Positions 23,169-33,807 of a DNA stretch of 64,000 nucleotides are shown piece after piece (position 1 is the first letter of the stretch; each line of letters opens with the position of its first letter). This stretch comes from Bettongia penicillata ogilbyi. Taxonomy: Eukaryota; Chordata; Mammalia; Diprotodontia; Potoroidae. Made by a program: the position numbers and the translations under genes. The stretch is taken from the NCBI GenBank assembly GCA_023548195.1, contig JAJHZJ010000220.1, positions 1,495,279 to 1,559,278 of the forward strand, written 5' to 3'. Under the pieces are notes generated by a model. The model did no database searches. It saw only the letters and a program-made list of their open reading frames with translations, and was not told where the DNA came from.

Positions 23169-23574
23169 TCTTAGGGGCCAAGCTCTGGACAAGCCTTCCG
23201 GAGCTAGCTCCACCCTCAGGGAGCTGGTTCTGCCCTCAGGGAGGAACTTGGGAGGGGCTCTGGTTGGGGATATAAGGAGCTGTCCAGGAGGGATCAGAAG
23301 AGATGTAGAAGATGCCATCAATAAAGTGAAGTGCACTGACAACCTCGGGTGTGTGTGTAGTCATTATTCCCTCTGTGGAGGAGGGGATAACCCTGTTACT
23401 CAGCTAGGCCATACGGCCCCACAGCAGGGGCTGGAGATGTTCGGAGACTGGGAACAGGTGAGCAAGCTAAGACTGGGCTGAGGTAGCCTGGTGGGGAACG
23501 GTTGGGGTTAGGAAGCCCACCCAAGGCCGGAGGATAGCCTGGTGCATATCGAGGTCCGGGAATCGCCCCGAGCA
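23169..23574 (+). repeat. 3' LTR (406 bp)
   Basis: It aligns with the 5' LTR. The terminal TG has become TC. A 20-bp unit ending 'ccctcagg' is duplicated in tandem (23201-23220 and 23221-23240), which explains most of the extra length. TATA box and AATAAA are conserved. Confidence 0.92.
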
Positions 23575-23580
23575 GCTCCA
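23575..23580. repeat. 6-bp target-site duplication of the retrovirus, right copy
   Basis: GCTCCA, identical to 17308-17313. The bases to 23584 complete the HAL1 5' end. Confidence 0.9.
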
Positions 23581-23597
23581 CCCCTCAAGTAGTTTTT

Positions 23598-25770
23598 CAC
23601 TTGTTTCTCTGAGATTCTCTGTGTATCATCTTATCACCTGCAAAGAGTGATAACTCATTTTCTCCTTTGCTTATTCTAATTATTTCATTTTTTTCCTTTT
23701 CTTATTGCTAAAGCTAACATTTCTAGCACCATATTGAATAACCGTGGTGATAATATACATCCCTGTTTCACCACTGCTTACAGGAAATGCATCTAGCTTA
23801 TCCCCATTGCATATAATGCTTGCTGATAGTTTTAAGTAGACTCATTTTTTTTTTGAAAAATTTCATTTATTTCTATACTCTCTAGTGTTTCCAATAGGAA
23901 TGGGTGTTGTATATCATCAAAAGCTTTTTCTGTATCTATTGAGATAATCATGTGGTTTCTGTTAGTTTTGTTGTTGATATGATCAATAATGTTAACAATT
24001 TTCCTAATATTGAACCAGCCCTGCACTCCTGGTGTAAATTCTACTTGATAACAATGTATTAACTCTCATGACAAGCTGCAGTATTTTGTTTTTGCTAATG
24101 TCTTATGTAAAATTTTTGCATCTATATTCATTAGAGAAATTGGTCTATAATTTTCTGTCTCTGATTTGGCTCTTTCTGCTTTAGGTGTCAGAATCATATT
24201 TGTATCACAAAAAGAATTTGGTAGAACTCTCTTTCAGCAATTGCCCCAAACAGCCTCTATAGTATTAGTATTAACAGTTCTTTAAATGTTTGACAGAATT
24301 CACTTTGCAAATTTGTCTGAATCTGTACATATTTTCCTATGAAGTTCATTGATGACTTCCTCAATTTCTTTTTCTGAAATGGGGTTATTCAATATTCAAA
24401 TTCCTTTTCTGTTAATCTGGTTAATTTGCATTTTTAAAAATCTTCACTCATCTCATTTAGATTATCGAATTTGTGGGCATACAGTTGGGCAAAGAAATTT
24501 TAATCATTATTTAAATTTGCTCCTCTTGAAGGGGAGTTCGCCCTTTGCATTTTCTCTATTGGCAATTTAGTTTATTTCTTTCATTTTTTTAATGAAATTG
24601 ACCAAAGGTTTATCAATTTTGTTGGGTTTCTCTTAAAAATGACTCTTAGCTTTATCTATTAGCTAAATAGTTTTGTTAATTTCAGTTTTATTAATCTTTC
24701 CTTTGGTTTTCAGTGTTTCTAATTTGGTATTTACTTGGGGACTTTCAATTACTTCTTTTTCTAGATTTTTCAGCTGCATTCCCAATTTGCTGATCTCCTT
24801 TTTTCTAATTTATTCGTACAGGCATTCAAATATATAAAATTTCCCCTTTGAACTGCTTTGACAATATTACATAAGATTTGGTAGGTCGTCTCATTATTCT
24901 CTTGAATATCATTATTGATGGTTTCTATGATTTGTTGCTTAACCCACTCCTTCTTTAGTATTAGATTATTTAGTTTCCAATTAATTTTTGGTTTATCTTT
25001 CCATGGCCTTTAATTACATATAATTTTATTGCATTATAATCTGAGAAGGATGCACTGACTATCTGCCAGTATGCATAGTATTGTGAGGTTTTTATGCCCT
25101 AGTGCATGGACAATTTTTGTGTGTGTACCATGTCCCACTGAGAGTTTTTCTTTTTTTCCCTTATTCAGTTTTCTCCAGAGATCTCTCATATCTATGTCAT
25201 CCATAGTTTTATTCACCACTTTAACTTCTTTCTAGTTTATTTTGAGATTAGATTTATCAAACTCAGAGAGGGGGAGGCTGAAGTCCCACCCTAGCATGGT
25301 TTTGCTATTTCTTCCTTTAACTCCCTTAACTTCCCCTCTAAGAATTTGGATGCTACACCACTTGGAGCATATGTGTTTAGTAATGATACTTCATAGCACT
25401 TTAGTAAAAATGCTTCATTTTCTATGGTGCTTTTCATAGGATATAGTTTTCTTCATTATCTCTTTTTATTAGATCTATTTCTGCTTTTGCTTTGTCTGAG
25501 ATTATGATTGGTACTCCTGCTTTTTTTACATCAGCTGAAGCACAACTTTTTATCTTTACTCTTTGTATATACCCCCATTTCAAATATGTTTCTTTTAAAC
25601 AGTATAATGTTAGATTATGGATTATAATCCATTCTTCTACCATCTCTCTTTTGTGGGAGAGTTCTTCCCATCCACATTCAGTTATGATTACTACCTGTGT
25701 CTTTCCTTTCATACTATTTTCCCCTGATTTGATTTTAGTTCTCCCTTCTCCCTTCCCCTCCACAATAGTT
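23598..25770 (-). pseudogene. L1 ORF2p relic: endonuclease and reverse transcriptase
   Basis: ORF2p nicks target DNA and copies element RNA into it. The N-terminal endonuclease region is open at 25763-25434, with EEWIIIHNLTLYCLKETYLK followed by KKAGVPIIISD, matching the L1 pattern of 'CLQETHLK' and 'KKAGVAILIS'. The reverse transcriptase palm start is at 24026-23832, with ISIDTEKAFDDIQHPF (L1 motif DxEKAFDxIQHPF). Many stops and frameshifts lie between. The ORF continues beyond the HAL1 and retrovirus nest into 14417-12880. Confidence 0.85.
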
Positions 25771-26290
25771 TCAATTTTTTACTACCACCTCCCTCAGTCT
25801 TCCTTCCCTTCTTTTAGCCCCCCACCTTTTTCTCCGCTGTTCCCTTACCACTTCTTCCCTCCCTTTTACCCTCCACTTTCTTTTCATTCCCCTTTCTACT
25901 CCTACTACAAATAGAGATAGCTAGATATTTATACTTAATTGAATTTATTTCCCCCCCTTGAATCAAATCAGATGAGAATTAATCTCAAACAATGCTCATC
26001 TCCTTCCTGTCTTTCCCTCTACTATAATATATTTTGTGCCCCTGCCTGTGATGTAATTTTTTTCCTCCTCCATTTCACATCTCCCACTGCTATTCTTTAG
26101 TACCCTTTAATCACATTTTCATTGTCATATTATTTATTTTATACCCATTCCTTCTATCTGTGTATATTCATTTTATATAGCATAATAGATATACAGTTCT
26201 CAAGATTAACAATAGTCATCTTCCTTTATATGAATATAAACAGTTTAGCCATATTGAATAACAAGTTATTCCCCCTCTCCCATTTACCTT
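25771..26290 (-). other. L1 inter-ORF spacer
   Basis: About 520 bases, pyrimidine-rich on the plus strand, separate ORF1 from ORF2. The part around 'tcaaatcagatgagaatt' (25964) resembles 'tcgaatgtgatgagggtaaac' in the HAL1 3' region (15049), linking the HAL1 3' UTR to this spacer. Confidence 0.65.
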
Positions 26291-26291
26291 C

Positions 26292-27051
26292 TTATGCCTC
26301 TCTTAAGACTTGTGTTTGAAGGTCAGATTTTCTATTGAGCTCTGGCCTTTTCATCAAGAAGGTCTGGAAATCCCTTACTTCACTGAATGTATATCTGCCT
26401 GCTAGAAATGTTATGCTCAACTTTGCTGGGTAATTGATCTTTGCTTGTAGTCTCAGCTCCTTTGCCTTACAGAATATCATATTCTAATCTCTCTGATCTT
26501 TTAATGTAGAAGCTGTAAGGTCCTGTGTAATCCTGACTAGCTCCTCGATATTTAAATTGTTTCTTTCTGACTGTCTGCATTATTTTTCCCTTCAGTTGAT
26601 AGCTCTGGATTTGGGCAACGATATTTCTTGATATTTTTAGTTTGATATCCCTTTTGGGAGGTGAACAGTAGATTCATTCGATGAATATTTTGCCCTATGC
26701 ATCTACAACTTCTGGAAAGTTTTATTTGATGATTTCTTGGAAGATATTGTCCAGACTCTTTTTTTCATCATGGATTTCTGGAAGACTGATATTTCTTAGA
26801 TTTTCTTTCCTGGATCTATTTTCAAGGTCAGTTGTTTTTCTAATTGGTTATTTTACATTGTCTTCTTTTTCATTATTTAGATTTTGTTTGCCTGATTCTT
26901 GATGTCTCATAGTGTCATTAGTTTCCAGTTGCCCAATTCTAATTTTTGTGAAATTATTTTCTTCAGTTAACTTTTGCATCTCTTTTTCCATCTGTCCAAT
27001 TTTGTTTTGTTTTTGTCTTTGGTTTTTCTTTGTTTTTTTTCCAGAAATCAT
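26292..27051 (-). pseudogene. L1 ORF1p relic
   Basis: Minus-strand frames give a coiled-coil segment (IGQMEKEMQKLTEEN, 27051-26848), a degraded RRM and the C-terminal domain (LRLQAKINYPAKLSITF, then FLMKRPELNRKSDLQTQ, 26480-26292). It is interrupted by stops and frameshifts and lacks the N-terminus. Confidence 0.8.
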
Positions 27052-27059
27052 ATACTACA

Positions 27060-27530
27060 ACTTTCCCAGTCATTGCCTAATTGATAGGCATCCTCTAAGC
27101 TTCACATTTCTTGCCACCAGAAAAAGAGTTGCTATAAATAAATGTGTGAATGCATACATGTATATGTGGGTATGTGTGTGTGTGTTCCTTTTTTTTCCTT
27201 TCCTTTGATTTATTTGAGCTACAGACCTAGTAGATGTATTGCTGTGTCAAATAATTTGCAGTTTTATAATCTTTTAAATTGTTCTCCTGAATGGTTAGCT
27301 CACTTTATAACTCTGGAAAATTCATTAATGTACCTATTCTTTTTCATCTCCCAAGCAATATTTGTCATTTTTCTTTTCTATCATGTTAGGTAAGCTGATA
27401 GGTTTCAGGAGATACTTCAGTCTTGTTTGCCTTTGGATTTCTCTTGTCAGTTATAGTTTAGAACATTTTTGAAGGTGTTTTGGTTTTCTTTTTATCCTTT
27501 AATGATTTAACAATTAGGGCATTGTTCTCA
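27060..27530 (-). mobile_element. LINE-1 ORF2 3'-end fragment
   Basis: Plus-strand phrases such as 'gataggcatcctctaagctt', 'gacctagtagatgtattgct', 'aattgttctcctgaatggtt' and 'tcatgttaggtaagctgata' align in order with 12930-13230 of the old L1. It is a separate, more diverged L1 insertion abutting the preceding ORF1 relic. Confidence 0.7.
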
Positions 27531-27566
27531 TTTTACATACACAGACACAGAAAAAGGCACACAAAG

Positions 27567-27591
27567 ACACACACACACACACACACACACA
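27567..27591. repeat. (CA)n microsatellite
   Basis: About 12 uninterrupted CA units. Confidence 0.95.
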
Positions 27592-27599
27592 GATGACTG

Positions 27600-28530
27600 C
27601 TAGTGTAGAAGAGTTTGCAGCCATAGTGGAGTGGGAAACCCTCCTCACACTTCCAGGGCATAAAAGAATTCTTGTGTTCACTCATAGATCAGAGCATAGG
27701 CCTAAGAAGTGGTGAATATGCCTCTTCTTATATCATAACACTTTGGAAGAACTGAAACCTTACAGGTTTCAAGAAACATCTCTGAGAAGAACTGCAGAAA
27801 AGCACTGAAGCTTGGGAGATGGCACCCACCACACTGGAAATAAAGTTTCACTTTAACAAAAAGTTACAAATCAATGCATAGTCTGGGCAAATGAGTAAAC
27901 ATCGAAAGAGTATTATGACCTTAGAAGGTTATTATGGTGAAACTGAAGATCACAGTACACAACCAGAAGAAGATAACAAGTGAAAGCTCCTACATCCAAA
28001 TCCTCCAAGAAAAACGCAAACTGGGCTTAGGCAGAGGAAAAGTTCAAGAAGGATTTGGAAAGTGAAGTAAGATAGGGAGAGGAAAAAATAGGAAGAGAAT
28101 TGAAAGTGAAAAAGCAAAAAAGTATAACACCTTAAAAACAGATTAGGTCAAATGGTAGAAGAAGCATAAAAAGCCAATGAATAGGATAATACCTTGAAAG
28201 GCAGAATTGGCCAAAAGGGAAAAGAGGCACAAAAATTCACTGAAGAGAAAAAAAGCTCCTTAAGAGGTAGAATTGGCCTAATAGAAAAGGAGAAAAAAAC
28301 TCCCTGAAGTAAATTAATAGAACAAATGGAAGCTAATGACCTAATGAGAAATCAAGAAACAATAAAACAAAACAAAAGTATAAAAAAAGAATACAATGTG
28401 AAATATATCATTGGAAAAATAACTGACATGGAAAATAGATCCAAAAGAGAAAATTTAAAAATTATTGGACTACTTGAAAACCATGATGAGTAAAAGAACC
28501 TAGACATCATCTTCCTTAAAAATCTAGAGC
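27600..28530 (+). pseudogene. L1/HAL1 ORF1 relic with expanded coiled coil
   Basis: A plus-strand relic of ORF1. An N-terminal portion (about 27950-28130) is followed by three or more units containing 'gcagaattggccaaaaggga' (28134-28310), which encode coiled-coil heptads. Then comes MEANDLMRNQETIKQNKS (about 28328), then DMENRSKRENLKIIGLLE at the RRM start (28426-28480). It ends near 28530. Stops are frequent. The number of coiled-coil units is higher than in the HAL1 copies at 16 kb and 51 kb. Confidence 0.65.
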
Positions 28531-29370
28531 AACATTCCAGAAAAATTCAGAGTTCATTATAAAAACCATGTAATTTATGGTAAGAACAAAAATGGGGGAC
28601 AGTTAAAAAAATGCTTATGAGGTTTCAAAAGTTAAGTGTAGTAACCCTAGATTTTGATTTTTGAATGAATTTTTTCATGTATTAATCAATTTTTCTTCAG
28701 TAATTCCACTGTTGATGTGTAATCCCTTTATTTCCATTGCTTTGCACTACAAAAAAAGTGAGTTGTGTGTATGTGTGTATTCTTTTCCTCTTTCTTTTAT
28801 TTCTTTGAAAGTCAGATATCAGAGTGTGAAATATTATGCTTATCTTTGTTGCATTTGAAGCATCAGTCAAAAATTAGTATTCAGAAAAGCTCTACTAATT
28901 CACAGGTCTACTAAGAGTGCATTAATGTAATTGTTTGATATTGACACTTCTAATATTCATCATTTTCTCTTTTTTCCTCAATTTTGCCTGCATAATGAAT
29001 GTGAATTTTTTTAGTACGATTCTAATTTTTACTGATTTGATGCAGTATTAAGTCTATTGATAGTTTATATTTTTAAAAGAAACTATTTATTCACATACTT
29101 TCAGCATTTATACATTGGGAAATAGTTCTTTTTTTCTCTATTTGAAATAAATACCTTATATATCCTGAAGTTGATATTTTTAGTAGTGAATTCTGCTACA
29201 AATTAATTTTCAAGTTAACTATTTCCGAGACAGTTCTTAGTTGTATGACTTATCTTGTTCAAAAACTTAAACTGTCATGAATTATTATAAAAATTTTCAT
29301 TTTATTTTCTATGATCTTCTCTATACCACAGTAGACTTCTTATATATACACATATTTGTGAGGTTGTTGG
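28531..29370. other. Intergenic DNA, nothing recognised
   Basis: AT-rich sequence with no supported feature. Confidence 0.5.
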
Positions 29371-29371
29371 A

Positions 29372-29520
29372 GCTCCATAACAACCTTTGATATAGCAACT
29401 ATGGATACCATCACACAGAGAGGCCAAGAGACTTGCTCATGATCACACAGCTAGTATGTGTCAGATTTAGAATTTCAAACAGTGTCTTCCTTATTCTATG
29501 CCCACCACTCTGTTAAATCT
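29372..29520 (-). mobile_element. MIR/CORE-SINE fragment
   Basis: It contains 'gaggccaagagacttgctca', 'tgatcacacagctagtatgt' and a terminal 'tgcccaccactctg', the antisense signature of MIR/MON1-type SINEs. Confidence 0.65.
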
Positions 29521-30067
29521 TTCAGAATACCTCTGTCTTCATCCTTCCATTTTTTTTTCATATATATGACTCAAATTGAAGCATATGTAGCATACTGCAT
29601 ATACTAATAGATATAAAATGCTGGAAAAGATAGCTAAGACCTTGAATAAGAGTGTAAATCCAAAACAAACAGTCCACATTAACTATAATGTGCTAAATCT
29701 GATATGATGAAATTTGATTGGGACAAATGTAAAGACTATCAAAAAGTTTAAAGAAAAACAGTATCAGAAGTACAGGATTAAGTAAACATGGCTTGAATAC
29801 TCTAGGTTAGCATAACAAGCAGAAAATGTATGTTCAGATTTTTACATCAATGATCAATAAATATTGATAGTAACAACATTCACAATGATGAGGAAATCAT
29901 ACATAAAAATAGAGCACAAGATTTTAAACAAGCAAATATTAAAATGCTATATACAGAAGGACTAACCCAAGTGATAAATAAGTTGTTAGAACATGGATGA
30001 TGGAGCAATGATATGACTCCACTGGAATTTCCTTAAAAGTTTATTTATAAGAAGCTAAATTATTTCA

Positions 30068-30330
30068 ATGAAATATAGATGCAGCTGATGGCATTGTGAA
30101 GAGAGTGCCTGGCCTGGAGTCAGGAAGGTACATCTTTCTGATTTCAAATCTACTCTCAGATGCTTCATAGTTGTGTGACCCTGATAAAGCCACTTAATCC
30201 TGTTTGCCTCAGTTTCTAATCTGTAAAAATTAACTAGAGCAGGAAATAACAAGATACTCCAGTATCTTTGCCAGGAAAACCCTAAATGAAGTCACAAAAA
30301 GTCAACCAAAACTGATCAAAAACAATAAGA
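30068..30330 (+). mobile_element. tRNA-derived SINE with RTE (BovB-like) tail
   Basis: The tRNA-like head reads 'gtgcctggcctggagtcagg' and 'gttgtgtgaccctgataaag'. The tail reads 'gatactccagtatctttgcc', 'aggaaaaccctaaatgaagt' and 'cacaaaaagtcaaccaaaac'. This matches the marsupial SINE class whose 3' end is borrowed from an RTE LINE and which is mobilised by RTE. Confidence 0.7.
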
Positions 30331-30351
30331 AAATAACTTTATTTAAATTCA

Positions 30352-30635
30352 GAGGCAGTTATTGGAACACTAAACAGGGTGCTAGTCTTGAATTCAACAA
30401 TACCTGAGTTAAAATCTAACCTCAGACACTTAGTAGATGTGAACCCTTGACAAACTTTTAAACTTTTATCTCAGTTTCCTCAGCTGCAGCACTTACATAA
30501 TAATAACACCCACCTCTCAGTGTTGTCATAAGGATCAAGTGAGATTAAATTTTTAAAAAAGATAATAAAAGCATTTATCATAGTGCCTGGCTCATAGTAG
30601 ATACATTGGAAATGTTTGTTCCCTTTCACCTCCTC
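30352..30635 (+). mobile_element. MAR1/MON1-type CORE-SINE
   Basis: The head gives 'gggtgctagtcttgaattc', then 'ctcagtttcctcagctgc', 'cacccacctctcagtgttgt' and 'agtgcctggctcatagtag'. All are in the order of a full-length marsupial MIR-related SINE. Confidence 0.75.
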
Positions 30636-30639
30636 TTCA

Positions 30640-32635
30640 TAATAAAATAATTTTGTAGTGTTTTGTTTTATCTTTTTAATATAAAGTTACCAAGATGCCT
30701 TAGGACAACCATATCAAATTGTCATAGTAATTATATATCACCTGGTTGCATCTTAAAGCACCATAATTATTTTTTAGGAAAATAGTCTATACTTAGCCAA
30801 GTATTAGTGTCTTTCTATATCTCAATTACAAGGATACATGACACAAATGAGCCAATGCACTATAATGAGTAGAAAGTGCTTTATAGATATTAGAAATGCC
30901 TTAGTTTTCAAATGTTCCTTAATCTTTTCTGTTTTGAAAAGAATTGATCTTCAAAGATTCCATACTACACCAGCCTAAGATTAGGAATTCTCCTATAAAT
31001 TTTGAAATACATCTGTGGAAAAAATTTGCCTTTAGCTAATCAAAGAATGTGTTAGAATGTCACTTGTTATTCTTTAAGGAAGATGAAAAATGTACCAATA
31101 ATAACAATTAAAACTATGACAGGATTGTTTAAATGAAGTTTAATACTATAGACACGCATATAACTCCAACTGTTTCCTTTTCTTAGCAAATATCAACATC
31201 CATTTCTTTTAGCAGTAAAAAGTAAGTGATAAAGCCTCATTAAGAATTATAATTCATGTAATTTCAATGAAATTTCATTCCCGCGATGTCTTCCCAATAA
31301 AACATTTCTGAATGTACTATTGCATGGCCTTATCAAATCATCTTATACAAACTCGGTTTTGCAAAGATTGTTCTATCAACAGTAATGCTTTTATAGCATC
31401 TATATAAATATAAATAACATGAAACCAAATAGCACAGTGTGCATTTTTCATAGTCAACTTGGATCAAGTCCTCTTGCTGTATATTTTCTTTCTGAACACA
31501 CTCTTCTTGCAAGGGAATTAGCCAATTTTATTCATTTATTTATCTAAAGTTGAGGTTATGATTAGGGTTAGAGTTTGAGGTTAGGGTTAGGTTTAGGCTT
31601 AGTTTAGGATTAGAGTTAAAGTGATAGTTATATATTTAGATATCTTTCCCCACAGTCCATCTTCTCTGAGGAATTCTAGTGCAGTTTTTGCCATGGTGTC
31701 TGGAGAAGAATAAATAATGAATAAAAAATTAGAATTATTGAGCTAAAATTGATTGAGTATGCATATCATAGTGATATATGGCTGCTATTTTAAATGCATG
31801 CTTTATCTTATTCTTGCAATTCTGTGATGAAAAATTAACATAAACTCCTCCTTTAGTCAGAAACTGTTCATCACTTTGAACCTTAACCTTGATCCTATAA
31901 TTAGCAGCATATCCTTTAATCATATGTGATTGTATCTGAAAGGGTATCGTTACCTCTGTGGTGAGAAGCAAAGAATATCTTCCACTTCCCCCTACTCATT
32001 CTGATTCATCCAGGCTTGGACTTTTGCCAGTCGTTCCCTATGTTCCTTGTATTTCAGCTTGAGCAACTGAAATATATAATAATCCTCACTTGTTATGTAG
32101 TCAAATGTCTATGCATCATCTCTCTGTTTTGGTTAATTCAATACACTCCTCACATCAACTTCTGTATCAAATAATTGTTATTGTCTGCTCAATGATTAAT
32201 TAAATATAAAGCATTAAATTACATTCAGGGCTATATAAAATATTCCTTTCTAAATTATTTATTGACATTTGTTTTTCCGTAAACATCCTATGTTCTTATG
32301 TGTATTTCCATCTTTCCTCAAACTGTTCCTATCATTTAAATTAATTTCTGTTATTTCTCTCTCTACAAACCTACTCATATTTTACTATCAAGTTTCTTGA
32401 GGGTTTCACTGATTTCCTCTTATGTACTGGATTTTTTCCTCTCTGAATATCTACAGGACTGTTTGTCATTCTCTTGTGTAGTACTATTGCTTCTAAGGAT
32501 TAAAATGATTTCTATATTTTCCTTATACCTTCAAGTTATCTGAGGAAAGTACGAACTAATTCAGTCATTTCACCTATATTTAATTTTTTCTGATCTCATT
32601 TTGGATTTCCTTGACAGAGATTCTAGACTAGTTTT
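30640..32635. other. Intergenic DNA with a telomere-like patch
   Basis: No gene is recognised. The telomere-like repeat at 31549-31620 is listed separately. A minus-strand ORF of 78 codons (31971-31735) has a mixed, protein-like composition but no recognisable domain, so I do not call it. Confidence 0.5.
31549..31620 (+). repeat. Interstitial telomere-like repeat
   Basis: Degenerate TTAGGG and GGTTTAGG-type units run for about 70 bases, including GGTTAGGGTTAGG. They point in one direction. Confidence 0.8.
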
Positions 32636-32639
32636 CTAT

Positions 32640-32812
32640 TTCTTTCTCCAGACCACTTTACAGATGAGGAAATTGGAAAAAGGAATGTTAAATGACTTGG
32701 CTAGAATCACACAGGTAGTTAAGTATCTAAGGCTGTATTTGAACCCAGGTCTTCATTGCTCAAGGCTTGGAGCTCTGTCCACTGAGCCAGTTGACTTCCT
32801 TTCTGAGGAAAG
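32640..32812 (-). mobile_element. MON1/MIR-type SINE
   Basis: Antisense hallmarks are 'tttacagatgaggaaattgg', 'gaatcacacaggtagttaag', 'tatttgaacccaggtcttc' and 'gagctctgtccactgagcc'. Confidence 0.8.
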
Positions 32813-33394
32813 TAGCCATAGTATAATCAGCAGTCCTGAGGCAAGTCAGTATTCTGTGAATTAGTGGTTGGAGTTGGAAGGAAGTGAAACACAAGTACAT
32901 CATTCAACAGTTTAAAAAGATTTACTTATCTACATCAGAGAGATGTTCAACAAGGATACTAAAGCACTGAGCTAGGGTTCATACAGCCCATCTCAGAACA
33001 TAGGGAAATTCATCTGGTTGAGAAGGCAGTGTGTTGATGGAATCTTGGGATTTCCAACAAGTCTGAGAAACCCCAATTCCACATGGATGGATTTTCTTTT
33101 TTACTTTTCATTTACAAGGACACCAAATCAATATTCCCAGTGAACACAAGGAGGTTTTATTAAGAGAAGAGTAACTTCAGCCTTAATCTCTGGACCACAT
33201 AAATCCCAGGAGTCAGCTTTGTTCTCTTTCAGGGAAAATAACAATCTTGTAGTGGATAAAAAGCTCTAATAGGTAATGGTCCTATCACATTTGTGCCTTT
33301 TTTTATGCAATAGCACAGATATTGCAAAGGATTTTACACTAATGAAATGCTTTTTCACAATTCATCTTGAAAGTGTGAAAATAATTATGATAGT

Positions 33395-33612
33395 GGTGAT
33401 AATGATGATAACTAAAACATGTATAGTAGTTAAGATTTATAAAGAGTTTTACTTATATTATTTCATTTTAGCCTCACAAAATGCCATTACATGGATGCTA
33501 ATGTTATCATCATTTATATAAAATGAGGCTGAGATAGATTAAATTACATGACTAAGGTCAAAAAGCTAGTAAATATCTGCAATACTATCTGAATTCGTGT
33601 CTTCCTAATTTC
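33395..33612 (-). mobile_element. MON1/MIR-type SINE
   Basis: Antisense order is 'agatttataaagagttttac', 'attatttcattttagcctca', 'ataaaatgaggctgagatag' and 'tgaattcgtgtcttcct'. This is nearly the whole CORE-SINE body. Confidence 0.75.
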
Positions 33613-33807
33613 TGCAAGTTTAGCAGAATAAAGGTAATAGCTGGGAGAAAATCATCCATAATCAGTCCTAAAGGAGAAAAAGAAAAAAAATAAATAACAT
33701 AAAAATATATCAAAAACAGATCACACAAAATAAAACATATTAATAGACTCCTGAAGGAGTGATGAAAAGTATGTAAAAAAGGATGACAAATCTCTGACTT
33801 TTCTTCC

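Larger units (their letters stand above)
17314..23574 (+). mobile_element. Betaretrovirus-like endogenous retrovirus, internally rearranged
   Basis: The provirus is complete in outline: 5' LTR, primer site, gag start, part of pol, env, polypurine tract and 3' LTR, bounded by a 6-bp target duplication. The interior is only about 5.5 kb. Capsid, nucleocapsid, protease and reverse transcriptase are missing, and all genes carry stops or frameshifts. The two LTRs differ at very roughly 8-9% of positions by eye, so the insertion is not recent. It lies antisense to the HAL1 and L1 it interrupts. Confidence 0.9.
23585..27050 (-). mobile_element. Old LINE-1, 5' part (ORF2, inter-ORF spacer, ORF1)
   Basis: This continues the L1 interrupted at 14430. 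On the minus strand it carries ORF1 (27050-26292), a purine-rich spacer (26290-25770), then ORF2 endonuclease and reverse transcriptase (25763-23598). ORF1 begins within the coiled coil at about 27050 with no N-terminus, so the L1 is 5'-truncated. 23585-23597 is the right copy of the HAL1 target duplication. Confidence 0.85.

Noticed and set aside
25492..25914. 140-codon plus-strand ORF
   Set aside because: It is antisense to the L1 endonuclease region and inter-ORF spacer. The pyrimidine-rich strand gives a long Phe/Ser/Pro-rich shadow.
27567..27591. CRISPR-like or satellite array
   Set aside because: The only short-period repeats in the window are microsatellites and element-internal duplications. 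No spaced direct-repeat array exists.
31735..31971. 78-codon minus-strand ORF with protein-like composition
   Set aside because: No domain, no splice context and no continuation in neighbouring frames. Kept only as a remark.
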